From Calliphora vicina (taxonomy: Eukaryota > Arthropoda > Insecta > Diptera > Calliphoridae): a stretch of DNA of 64,000 nucleotides. This document shows positions 1 through 10,880 of this stretch, in pieces. The stretch's first letter is position 1, and each line of letters begins with the position of its first letter. The stretch lies in contig NC_088780.1 in NCBI RefSeq assembly GCF_958450345.1, positions 165,832,726 to 165,896,725 on the forward strand, given 5' to 3'. Both the position numbers and the translations under genes were made by a program. A model generated the notes under the pieces. The model made no database searches, was not told the origin of the DNA, and saw only the letters and a program-made list of their open reading frames with translations.

Positions 1-1310
1 AAAGTGCCGCTAAAGTACACCGATTGCACACTGAAGTGTTTCATCTGTTTTAACGTGCGAGAGATAGTTTGTTTGATTTTGACATGGAAGACAAAGATCG
101 CCCAGGACAGCCAAAAAAGTTTGAAGACCAAGAATTGGAAGCATTACTCCATGAAGATTGTTGTAAAACTCAACAAAAGCTTGACAAATCATTGGGAGCT
201 ACACAAAGAAAACTGATTCGTGGTAGCAACCGAATTTGTTGCCAATCGAATGATTCTACCTTAGGAACCGAATTTTACAATTGTGGCTACAATATTTGTA
301 ACAAAAGTTTGGTTGCTTCAAGCGAAATTCTTCTTTATCAACTGATTTTCTGTTGATAGAATCGAAAAATTCGATATGTGCAACCGAAGCATTCGATTGA
401 CAACAAATTCGGTTGCTATCACGAATCTGTTTTCTCTGTGTACTCAAGCAGCTATTTCGAAATGTTTGCGAGCAACAGAACTCATCCAAAAGCAGGGAAA
501 TTGGGTACCATACGAATTGAAGCAGCGAGACCTTGAAAGACGATTCTGCATGTCCGAAATGATGTTATAAAAGAAAATCATTTTTGCACCGAATCATTAC
601 TTGCTATTAAAAATGGATCCATTACAATAACCCGAGAGATCGTATGTAAAGCCCGGCCAACCAGCCGAATCGATACCAAAGCCAAATATCCATGGAGATT
701 AGGAAATGCTCTATATTTGGTAGGAACAAAAGGATCCTATCTATTATAAGCTGCTGAAATCTGGCCAGACCATCACAGGGAACCTGTACTGAATGCAACT
801 GATTCGATTGAAGCAAGTATTTGCCGAAAAACGTCCAGATTATGCGGCCAGACAAGAATCCGTAATATTCCATAATGACAACTCTACACTCAGGGAAAAT
901 TCAATTGATTCAATTAGGTTTTTTTGATTTTAAGTATTTTTTTTCTTTGGGTGTAAGCCACATGTTACAATACCTGTTAAAAACTATTTATAAAGAAGTG
1001 GTTGGGAAGGTTTTCCTCACTCGCTTTTTAGTCCAGACAGTGTACAGTCCGACTACTATTTGTTTCGATCGCTACCGAACGATCTCTCTGGAATACTGTT
1101 ACCTTCAAACTAGAGTATCCGAAATTAGCTTGATTCGTTCTTAGCCTCAAAAGATGAACAGTTTTTTTTTTTTGGCTCGGAATCCATATGGAAAAGGTCC
1201 TAGCTAACAATAGCCAATACTTTGATTAAATTTCAATTGTACAAAATTTTCAAAATAAAAGCTAAAAATTAAAAAAAAAAATAATATTAATCCGTATTTT
1301 TCAGTCTTAC
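1..1310 (+). mobile_element. Decayed mariner (DD34D-type) copy A, split by a MITE
   Basis: Broken mariner transposase reading in several frames. Recognisable blocks are a DxEDKDRPGQPKKFEDQEL-like segment near 80-140, WVPYELK near 505, an SEMML block near 555, a KPGQPAESIPKPNIH-like segment near 650-690, and a 3' part near 1080-1190. A mariner transposase (about 345 aa) cuts and pastes its element at TA dinucleotides. The window opens inside the element, so its 5' end is missing. Frameshifts, stops and internal losses make it inactive. Positions 202-440 are a separate inserted MITE. The right end near 1310 is uncertain and is set by similarity to the minus-strand copy at 63830-64000. Confidence 0.85.
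202..440. mobile_element. 239-bp MITE with long TIRs inserted in mariner A
   Basis: The ends CACAAAGAAAACTGATTCG and the complement of the right end (CACAGAGAAAACAGATTCG) form imperfect inverted repeats of about 55 bp (202-258 and 384-440). The element is flanked by TA at 200-201 and 441-442. Related mariner copies keep the uninterrupted site GGAGCTACTCA (about 9570), so the insertion is demonstrated by an empty-site comparison. It is too short to code, and TA duplication implies mobilisation by a Tc1/mariner-type transposase. The ends resemble those of the larger foldback MITE at 29821 and 61703 (CACGCAGAGAAAA), so the two may share a source of transposase. Confidence 0.85.
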
Positions 1311-1832
1311 ACCCAATAAATAAAGTTGTTCACGATAAAAAAAAATAATAATTTTGGTAATGGACAGTTTGGCACTTTCTGCGATAGAGTACAAATAGTA
1401 CGTACGTACTATTTGAATTAAAGCTAAAATGGTTTCTAATTATTTGGACACTAATAACTAAAAACAAATACAATTTGTTCAAAATTTAAGGGAAATTTAT
1501 AATTTTCATAATTTTGAAACACTGTGCCGCAATAATTTTAACAAGCTAAAGCAATATTTAATATTCTCGTTTATTTTATCATCGTATTTGTAAGTAAAAA
1601 GTACCAAATAGCAGCCACTGAGTGACTGAGTGTGTTCATATTTGTAAATGGTACTGTGGCCTGTGTTAAGTGAACATTATTAAACATATTTTACCCAAGG
1701 GAGCACTTAACAATTCGTTAAGTTACCGCTGTTTAGTTACTTTATACTTTATTTTTCTTATATTCTTTTTTGTAATCATGCGAGTAAAGTATATCTTTCA
1801 CAGAGAAACAGCTACAGAATTTTGATTCCTTT
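1311..1832. other. AT-rich stretch, no gene seen
   Basis: AT-rich sequence with no coding signal. It contains a perfect 24-bp palindrome at 1392-1415 centred on TACGTACGTA. I see nothing else in it. Confidence 0.5.
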
Positions 1833-2562
1833 TTATACCCTACACCACCATAGTGGGGAGGGTATAATGCGTTTGTGCAGATGTTTGTAACGCCCAAAAA
1901 TATTAGTCTAAAACCCACCTTAAAGTATACCGATCGACTTAGAATCACTTTCTGATGTCCTTTAAACGATGTCCGTCCGTCTGGTCGGCTGGCTGGCTGT
2001 TCATGTAAACCTTGTGCGCAGAGTACAGGTCGCAATTTTGAAGATATTTCGATCAAATTTGGTACATAGTATTTTTTCGGCTCAAGGGCCAAGCCTATTG
2101 AAACTGACTGAAATCGGTCCATTATTTCACCTAGCCTCCATACAAATGTCCTCCAGAAATTGGACTTTATCGGTCATAAATGTTTAATTTATATATGTAT
2201 CTCCACAAATTCCGCTCCAAATAAGTTTTATATACACAAAATTCTTTTACGATCGGTCCATAATTAGTCATAGCTCCCATATAGACCCGCTTCCGAAAAT
2301 CACTTTAACGTGCATAAATCGCTTAAAAATGTTGGTATACACACAAAATTCAACATAGTTAACTTTAATATAGACGTAAATCACACGACCTAATTCCATG
2401 GTGATCGGTGCATAATTGGTCATATCCCCCATATAAGGCCCACTTCCAAAAATCACTCAAAAATATAAATTATTGAAATTTTAAAAGAAAAATGTTTTTG
2501 CTCTTTTACTTAGTGTAGGGTATTATATGGTCGGGCTTGACCGACCATACTTCCTTACTTGT
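1833..2562 (+). repeat. TATACCC-type interspersed repeat, family 1
   Basis: Starts TATACCCTACACCACC near 1834, carries a GGGTATAATGCG segment just inside, and ends near 2515-2562 with GTGTAGGGTATTATATGG, a hairpin and TTACTTG. The hairpin at 2527-2548 pairs ATGGTCGG with CCGACCAT around a 6-base loop. Internal phrases such as GATCAAATTTGGTAC and CGGTCCATAATTAG recur in loosely repeated form. Repeats of this style are common in dipteran genomes. It has no coding capacity, and the classification (Helitron-like, SINE-like or other) is open. Family 2 at 28843 and 44553 shares this architecture but not the internal sequence. Confidence 0.65.
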
Positions 2563-3712
2563 TTTTATTTTTTGTTGTTCATTACATCTTTCAAAGTAAA
2601 TGGCTTCTGTGAGAGAGAGTGATAGAAGTCAGCCACTTAAAAATAACACACTGATTACAGTGGGCTCACTGAGTGAATGACTGTGTGTGTATGAGTGTAT
2701 ATATTTCATGTACCAGAAAATCCACACAAATAAAAACAACATAAAATCAAATACAAATAGAAATAATAATAACAAGGGTGGATGGAAAACGTTGAGTCTA
2801 AGTTGAATACTGGTCGTATACATTTTAGAGGGGATTATTTATTTGAATTTTACCACAAAACAACAATGTTACACGAACCGTACAAGTAAAAACATTTGAA
2901 ATATAGCTGATCATCAGAGTTCATCATCACGATGATGATGTTTATGATTACATACAATTTGGGTATAATGTTGCAAGTACTCGTTTATTTTTATGTTGCA
3001 TGGATGGATGTTATAGTTAGTTTTGTGTTACTTGGCATTTGATTATATTTGTTGTATTTCAAGGGTGGGATTTTTCAAGTGTTTAAGATGTACAAATTCG
3101 ATAAAAGTAATTGGGGTGAAATATTGTTGTTACAGTTCATTCCCTTCCCAGTTCGTTTAGTTTTTTTTTGGTCTGTTTTTGTGTGTTCCGCCCTTTTAGC
3201 CATAAATAATAAAAGAAAAATTGATGTATTATTTATGGATTTTTTGATAGTCGCTTTTATTTATAACGTTAGAGACACTCTTCAACACTTTATGTAAATT
3301 AGTATGGTGAGAAATTCTGGGTAGATGTTGTTTCTGATATTTATCTGTATTAATATCAATTTTATAATAATTTCCTAGGAAATTTTCTAATGACATTGAT
3401 AAATATTTAACGGAATTTTGTTTAATTTTCCTTTTTCAGATAGAAAACATTAAAAGGTTTCTTTTGCTTTTAAACTATGACAAGAGGGTGTAATATAGTT
3501 GTGGTTAATTTTATTATTAATGCTCAATGATATGTTAATATTTCGATAATGCAATATCGATATATGAAAACAATTAGAACAAATTTAAAGATGATGACAA
3601 ATTATAAAATGATATAATATAATTATGGTACATCATACCTAAAATTTAAGCTCAATGTCTTGCTCATACACCACCTTTATCTAGATATTTACTTATATAT
3701 CGCTTTTTCAAT
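2563..3712. other. AT-rich non-coding stretch
   Basis: Contains a GA-rich run near 2611, a TCATCATCAC/GATGATGATG mini-palindrome near 2921-2940 and otherwise AT-rich sequence. The 82-codon open frame at 3049-3297 has no recognisable domain and is not called as a gene. Confidence 0.4.
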
Positions 3713-3865
3713 ATTGTTACGTTTTAACCATTTTATAACGTTGGTTTATTTCCTTTACATAACCCGGATATTTTTGGTTGCAAATAAAAGCAGTTTAGTA
3801 GTTTAAAATTTGTAACAACTCTTTATTTATTTAAAATGTACAACAACAATTTAAATAGTCACACA
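3713..3865 (-). mobile_element. LTR fragment (3' part), same family as the solo LTR at 22497
   Basis: The minus strand matches the 3' portion of the LTR at 22728-22878. Shared blocks are GACTATTTAAATTGTTG, AATAAATAAAG, GTTACAAATTTTAAACTACT, a TGCTTTTATTTGCA block, an AATAAACCAACG block and the terminal AACGTAACAAT. Only the poly(A)-signal and U5 side remains. It is followed within about 15 bp by a mariner fragment on the same strand, and either insertion or deletion could have removed the rest. Confidence 0.6.
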
Positions 3866-3878
3866 GTGTTTTTATGCA

Positions 3879-4195
3879 CGAATCAGTTGCATTCGGTACA
3901 GGTTCCTTGTGATGATCTATCAGATTTCAGCAGCTCATAATAGGACCTTGTTGCTCCCACCAAATGCAGAGAATTACCTTAGCGCCATGGACATTTGACT
4001 TTATTGTCGGTTCGGCTGGTTGGTCGGGCTTCACATACGATCTCTTACGCTTCGGGTTATCGTAATGGATCCGTTTTTCAATGCAAGTAACGATTCGGTG
4101 CAAAAATGATTTCTTTTTTTAGCGTCTTTTAAGGTCTCTCGGATACAATTCGTATGCTTTGGGATGAATCATGCAGCTTACAAACATTTTTAAAT
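3879..4195 (-). mobile_element. Mariner internal fragment (minus strand)
   Basis: Read on the minus strand this gives the middle of the same mariner transposase as copy A: a GFIPKHTNCIRE-like stretch near 4160, the HRIVTC-like block near 4090, YDNPKRKRSYVKP near 4050, then PTKPNRQ, the MLCIWW-like block near 3960 and the YRMQLIR-like block near 3890. Both ends are missing and the frame is broken. The right limit fades into AT-rich DNA near 4195. Confidence 0.75.
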
Positions 4196-4412
4196 TACTA
4201 ATTGTGTATATATACGATATGACAACACTTTTTTCAGTTAATGCTCCCTTCGATCAAAAAATTAAAACTTTGAACCACTGTAAAAAAAATCAGACCATCT
4301 GGACTATAAGTTTATTCTACAAAAATGATCTACTCAACATGCCCTTTCAGAATTATTCCGTTCCAATCAAAAAGTCTCAATTTGTTGGACACAGTTATCA
4401 TAAAAACAAATC

Positions 4413-4770
4413 ATGAAAATCCAAAATCGTTCATAGATCTTTAACCAGTGGATTTAAAGCGAAAAGCTGGATAATTTGATATCACAAAAGTCAGAAAAAC
4501 CTAAAATCGCCCATAGATTGTTAACGATGTGATCACTTACTTAATTTATCAAAAAATCGAAAAGCCTTGCAAGCTCTTTAGATCGTTAACCAGTACGTTC
4601 AGAGCGAAAAGGAAGCTAATTTGTGATCATTCAATAAATTCATATAAAAATCATAAAATCATAAAATTTTCCATATTTTGTTAACCAGAGGGCTTAGAAA
4701 GAAAAGGAGGTTAATTTGTCAACACTCACTACATTCTGCATAAAATCATAAAAACCTAAACTTGTTAATC
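4413..4770. repeat. ~96-bp satellite, block 1 (divergent)
   Basis: Degenerate tandem units share the core GATCGTTAACCAGTGGGTTT, then AGAGCGAAAAGG, TAATTTG, GATCACTCACTAAATTCATC and CATAAAAACTTAAAATCGTC. Three to four units are visible here. They are more diverged than those in the main block at 6318-7896. Confidence 0.7.
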
Positions 4771-6228
4771 AGAATCTTTGGGGCCATTATGCTCTTAAAT
4801 ACCAAAAATAAGACTATGAAATTTTTCTTAAATTTTTTTTTGGAAGTTTTATTTAATATTTAACTATAAATTTCCCATAAATTATCCTCACTGTAAAAAA
4901 TATGATATTTTTAACATTCAAACTTATAAGTAGTAACAAAAGTCACAACAATTTTCTCACCATATTCACATGAGCAGCAGGCTAAAGTATTTAAAAGAAA
5001 TCTAAAAAAACATGACATTTTGTAATAAAAACAAAATTCTGCAAATCATATTCTCATTATACGTCCAATTAATTACAATAATGGAAATTGTTGACTTTCC
5101 CAAAAACGCAAACAATTGTTTGGGATGTTTGTTTTTCCAATTCTTGCTTTTTTCACGCCAATATTCCTGGCTGGCAGGAATAAAGTCAAAAGGATAAAAA
5201 CAACAATAACAGCAAGAAACAATGGGGCTACTAAATATAAAACTAAACATCATCAAATTACTATTTTAACACCTGAGTGCCCTTTTTATGTACTTTTATA
5301 ACTTTTTTGTTGTTGTTTTTGTTGTTACTTTTATTAGCTGTGAGGCACGCAACCCTTGTTGCACGCACTCGTACACACATTCACACACATTCAGTGAATA
5401 AAAATTTTAACACTTACCTACACAAATAAACCTTTTGTGTATTAAGTATCTATCTACATGCCACAGTTACTTTATTTACTCATACATCTGTATCTGTCGG
5501 TTCATTGTTGTCCTTAGGCCACATTTGCAACCCCCAATTGTATTCGTTTATCAAGAAAATACATTTCTCTTGTATCCTTTTATTGTTTAAAGTGTTTTTA
5601 GGAGTGTGTTTTAAATGTTTTTATTTAATTCTCATAATACTTAATACAATATAATGCCAATAACGACTACAATCAATTGTTTTCATTATTCTGGAAACCA
5701 TAAACCAAACAGAATAATGAAAATGTCTTTGAAAAAATTTAAACAATTTATAATAAAAATCTCAAATTGTATCATTAATTTAGTGCATCCAATCAATTAT
5801 ACTCTTATTGTTATTTGTGTGGAAATTCCGTTTCGTAGAATCATGATCAATTTGAAATTAATACTAATTGAGTTACAATAAGCCAAGAAAGAGAAACAAA
5901 AGATCGGAAAACAAAGAAATTGTTGCCAAAATCACGAGTGTTTTAATGTAATAAATTTGTCAAATCATAAGAAATTAAACAATAAAAGTCCTTAAAAAAG
6001 AAGCAGATGCAAGAAAGACAATCGAATGAATTCGCTGTAATAAAATAAAACAATTAATATTTTATTAAATTGATTTTATAGTTTTTGGGCTAAAACTGTT
6101 AGTCATCCTAAGCACGAGCTCCTTTAGGTCTCACTTCAGAACAAAAGTGTTGTTATATCTTGAAAGACAAAATATTAATTAAAATTTCTATGAAATGTGT
6201 CATATTTTTCACTAAGTCATCAAAAGAT
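4771..6228. other. AT-rich non-coding stretch between satellite blocks
   Basis: No gene recognised. It includes a (GTT)n-like run near 5307-5325 and CACACATTCACACACATTC near 5373-5391. Open frames of 60-84 codons around 5002-5300 and 5654-5881 overlap on both strands and have no domain. Confidence 0.4.
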
Positions 6229-7900
6229 TTCTATACCATGAAACCAGAAAAGGACACAACTACTAATTAAAGTTCAAAATAATGAAGTATCATTTAGGCT
6301 CGGTTTTTTTAGAGGGAAAATGAGTTTCACTTTATCAAAAAAATCATAAAAAAAATTAAAAATTTAATAGTTAACCAGTCGGTTAAGAGCGAAATGTAAT
6401 CTAATTGGCGATCTTTCACTAAGTTCATTAAAAAAAACATAAAAATTTAAAATCCTTCATTTATCGTTAACCAGTGGGTTTAGAGCGAAAAGGAGGAAAT
6501 TATAAAAACTTAAAATTGTCTATAGATCGTTAGCCAGTTGGTTTATAGCCAAAAAATAAGGCTAATTTGAGATCACTCATTAAATTCATCAATATTTATA
6601 TACCATGAAACCAGAAAAGGACACAACTCCAAATTAAAGTTCAAAATAATAAAGTATCTTTTTTTACAGCGAAATGGAGACTAAATTAATCATAAAAACT
6701 TAACAAAACTAATAGTTAACCAATCGGTTAAGAGCGAAAAGAAGACGAATTTGTGATCACTCACTAATTTCATCAAGAAAGTTATAAAAACATAAAGTCG
6801 TCTGTAGATCGTTAAACAGTGGGTTTAGTGCGAAGAGGAGGCTTATTTGAGATCACTCACTAAATTCATTAAAAAATCATAAAAACCTAAAATCGTCCAT
6901 AGATCGTTAACTAGTGGGGTTAGAGCAAAAAGAAGTCTAATTTGAGATCACCCACTAAATTGATCGAGAACATCATAAAAACTTAAAATCGTCTTTAGAG
7001 CGAAAATAAGGATAACTTGAGATCACTCACTAAATTCATCACGAATGTCATTGAAATATAAAGTCTATAGATCTTTAACCAGTGGGTTTTTAGCAAACAG
7101 GTGGCTAATTTGCTATCAATACTAAGTTCATTAAAAAAATCATAAAATCGTCCATAGATCGTTAACCAGTTGGTTTAGAGCGAAAAGAAGGCTAATTTGA
7201 AATCACTCACTAAATTGATCATGAAAATCGAAAAAACTTAAAATCGTCCATAAATCATAAGCTAGTCGGTTTACTGCGAAAATATCGCTAATTTGAGATC
7301 ACCCACTAAATAGATCGAGGAAATCATAAAAACTTAAAATCGTCTTTAGAGCGAAAATAAGGATAACTTAAGATCACTCACTGAATTCATCACGAATGTC
7401 ATTTAAACTTAAAGTCGTCTATAGATCGTTAACCACTGGGTTTATAGCGAAAAGGTGGATAATTTGCGATCATTCATTAAGTTCATTATAAAAACCATAA
7501 AAACTTAAAGTGGTCTATCGATCGTTAACCACTGAATTTAGATCGAAAATTAGGTTAATTTGAAATCACTCACTAAATTGATCAAGAAAATCAAAAAAAA
7601 CTTAAAATCGTCCATAGATGGTTTACTGCGAAAATAAGGCAAATTTAAGATCAACCACTAAATTGATCGAGGAAATCATAAAAACTTAAAATCGTCTTTA
7701 GAGCGAAAATAAGGATAACTTAAGATCACTCACTAAATTCATCACGAATGTCATTAACACTAAAAGTCTATAGATCTTTAACCGGTGGGTTTATAGCGAA
7801 AATCGTCATTAGATCGCTAACCAGTTAAGAGCGAAAAGAAACCTAATTTGAGATCACTCACTAAATTCATCAAAAAATCATAACAACCTAAACACCCGAA
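6229..7900. repeat. ~96-bp satellite, main block with ~352-bp higher-order repeats
   Basis: A tandem array of diverged ~96-bp monomers (core ATAGATCGTTAACCAGTGGG). A variant unit beginning GTCTTTAGAGCGAAAATAAG recurs at 6991, 7342 and 7694, so spacing is 351 and 352 bp. This indicates a higher-order unit of several monomers. A different insert, TATACCATGAAACCAGAAAA, occurs at about 6231 and 6600, which marks an older duplication at the left edge. Nothing codes. A degenerate array of this kind is typical of pericentromeric or old intergenic satellite, but genomic position cannot be told from the window. Confidence 0.8.
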
Positions 7901-9049
7901 AAAGCCTCTAGAGCATTGATGACCTTAGTAAGTGATCGCAAACTGCCAGTTTAAGTACAAAATCTAAAAGTATCAGCAAAGCTTCTTTTTTGAAGTGATG
8001 TCAACAATAGTACTCAAGGCCATTGCTAAATCTTCATCATCTTCGCCAACCACCACATTCGAATTTCAAACAAAGATTTTGAAATTTAATCCATCAAAGA
8101 CTAACTTTCAATGATCTATAGTTTTCCAAACAATAGTTAAATTAAATTATCATAATCCGAGGTAATTATTTGATAAGCAGATGCTACCGTTACAACACTT
8201 GGCAACCGAATTAAAGCCCAAAGCGTTTTGGTATATTTTTTCCTAATATTGTTCTAAATATTGATTACTGTTAATCTTATTATAAGCATTGTTTTCAATT
8301 TCAATATTTAATTTTGAATAAAATTTTAATTTAAATAAACAAAACACAAAATATGCGTCATTCGTTTACTTTCACTACATCTACAAAAAAGTTAAATAAA
8401 ACTTTAATCCGTCTACGCTAAACGGCAACAGCCAGCCACAAATTTATTAGATTCCAAATAAAAACACAATATGCTAATTAAGCATCAACAATAAATCTTC
8501 TCCAACGAAATACAACGAAATTCTATTGTTGCCACCATAGCAGAAATCTGATATTCAAAGCAGACTTTGAGAGATTAAAAAATCTATATCTTTTAATTTG
8601 GATGCTTCTTAATTTTATTTATAAGTTTTTTGTGTTATTTAGCTTGTTTTCAATATAAAATAATAATAATACACACCTCATTAAAACCATTTAAAGTGAT
8701 TTACAATACCATCAGTTTTGACAAATGTTTAAACAATTCTTTCCTCTTCTCCATTCTACCCACCCAACCATCCTCCTCAGTCTTTTGTAAACGATACCGT
8801 ATTGTTTTCCCAAAATAAGTTAAATTGTTGACACCTCTGTATTATAAAAATTTAATAAAATATTGAAAGATGTTCAGCAAAACTAAAATATCAGAGATGA
8901 AGATGAATTTGAATAATAACAAAAAGCTAAATAAATAAAACAAAAGGTGTTTTATTACTTAATGGAAATGTCTTCAAATCTGTTAAACGATTCAAATTTA
9001 AATTTTATTTAATACTCGTATTTAGAATGACTCAAAATTATAGAGGAGA
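7901..9049. other. AT-rich non-coding stretch
   Basis: No repeat unit, domain or RNA gene recognised. The 62-codon frame at 8630-8818 has no support. Confidence 0.4.
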
Positions 9050-9434
9050 CAAAAAGAAATACAAGACATTTAAGATAAAAAATTAAATCGATAACCAAGG
9101 GGTTTAAGCGAGAAACTAATTCAACAAAAATTCATAAATAGATCTTGGGTTTAGAGGGAAAAGGGGATAATTTATAAGCACTCACTATAGTCCAAGAGCG
9201 ACTAGAGTGAAATGTAGGATAATTTAAGATCAATTACCAAATTCATAAACAAACCATGAAAACCTAAAATCGTTCCAGTGGAGTTACAGTGAAAATTAGG
9301 ATCACTGACCAAATTCATCAAAATAATCAGAAAAAATTACATTCATTAACCAGTGGTTTATAGCGAAAACGAGGCTAATTCGTAATCACACACTCAAATC
9401 ATCAAAAAATCATAAAACCTTGAAATCGTCCATC
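9050..9434. repeat. ~96-bp satellite, block 3
   Basis: Diverged units of the same family (GGGTTTAGAGGGAAAAGG, TAACCAGTGGTTTATAGCG, AATCATCAAAAAATCATAAA). It runs directly into the mariner copy at 9435, and satellite resumes at about 10380, so the mariner sits within a satellite domain. Confidence 0.65.
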
Positions 9435-10290
9435 GTTGAAAAAATTCCGTTAATTTTGACACGGAATTTTGAGAAAGATCGCCCAGGCCAGCCAAAACAG
9501 TTTGAAGACCAAGAATTGGAGGTATTACTCCGGAAGATTGCTATAAAACTCAACAAGAGCTTAAACAATTTTTGGGAGCTACTCATGCGGCAATTTCAAA
9601 ACGTTTGCGAGCCTCAGGATTCATCCAAAAGCAGGGAATTTGGGTAACATACGAAATGAATCATAGAGACCTTGAAAGACGAAATGCTGCTTGAACGCTA
9701 TAAAAGAAAATAATTTTTGCACCGAATCATTACATGCGATGAAAAATGGATCCATTACGATAACCCGAAGCGTAAGAGATCATATGTGAAGCCCGGCCAT
9801 CCAGCTGAATCGATACTAAAACCAAATATCCATGACGCTAAGGTAATGCTCTGAATTTGGTGGGAGAAAAAGGGCGCTGTCTATTGCGAGTTGCTGAAAT
9901 CTGACCAGACCAACACATAGAACACATCTGATTCGCCTGAAGCGAACATTGGTCGATAAACGCTCAGAATATGCGGCCAGACATGTAACCGTAATATTCC
10001 AACATGACAACTCTCAGCTACATATTGCAATACCACATGCCACATGTTGCAATAACTGTTAAAAAAGTATTTAAAATGAAGTGCCTCATCCGCCTTATAG
10101 TCCAGATCATGCCCCATCCTACTACTATTTGTTTCGATCGATGCAGAACGCTCTATCTGGGAAACTCTTCACTTCGGAACAGAGTATCCGATATTGGCTT
10201 GATTTGTTCTTGGCCTCAAAAGATGAGCAGTTCCTTTGGCTCGGAATCCATATGTTGCCAGAAAGATGAGAAAGGCCATAGCTAACAATG
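9435..10290 (+). mobile_element. Mariner copy B (decayed), inside satellite
   Basis: Successive transposase blocks in shifting frames: KDRPGQPKQFEDQELEVLL near 9475-9530, WELL plus the MRQFQNVCEPQDSSKSREFG shadow near 9570-9647, the SEMLL-like segment near 9675, HRIITCDEKWIHYDNPKRK near 9720-9775, SYVKPGHPAES near 9780, then MPHPPYSPDHAPSYYYLF and LFLASKDEQFLWLGIHMLPER at 10081-10269. The third catalytic Asp of the SPDLAPSD motif reads Tyr here (APSYYYLF), and several frameshifts occur. The 5' end is truncated and the copy is inactive. The uninterrupted GGAGCTACTCA at about 9570 is the empty site that proves the MITE insertion in copy A. Confidence 0.85.
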
Positions 10291-10880
10291 AACATTAAAA
10301 AATGTTCATAAACAAAAATTTAATGGAATTTTAAAAATTGTATTCATCATCATTCATTAAAAACAAATCTTAATTATTTCGTTAAGGATGCTAATTTTAA
10401 GTCTTAAAATCTTCCATAGATCGTTAACCAGTTGGATTAGGTCGCAAAGTAGTCTAATTTAAAATCACTCACTAAATTCATAAAAACCTTAAATCTTCCA
10501 AGATCGTTAACCCAATTTACTAATTTGAGATCACACTCTGAATTCATTCATTCAATTCGTAAAAACTTAAAATTTTCCATAGATCAATGGAGTTCGAGCG
10601 ATATTAAGCGAATTTGCGAAGCACTCACTAATTTCGTCAAAGAAATCAAAAATATTCCATAGTGAGATTAAAGCGTTTTGTGATCACTCATTAAATTGAT
10701 CAAGAAAATCATAAAAGCTTAAGTAAAATCACGTATAGATCGTTAACCAATTTATAAAAACCTAAAATCTTTCAAGATCGTTAAGCAGTGGGATTAGAGC
10801 GAAAAGGACGCTACTATCGTAAAAACTTAAAATTTTCCATAGAGCGATAACCAATGGAGTTAGTATCAAAAAAATATACC
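10291..10880. repeat. ~96-bp satellite, block 4
   Basis: Units with CCATAGATCGTTAACCAGT near 10415 and related cores near 10500, 10580, 10740 and 10850. They are highly diverged and shortened. This is the right-hand continuation of the satellite interrupted by mariner B. Confidence 0.6.

Noticed and set aside
1742..2122. 126-codon minus frame
   Set aside because: It lies across the TATACCC-type repeat, and its residues come from the repeat sequence.
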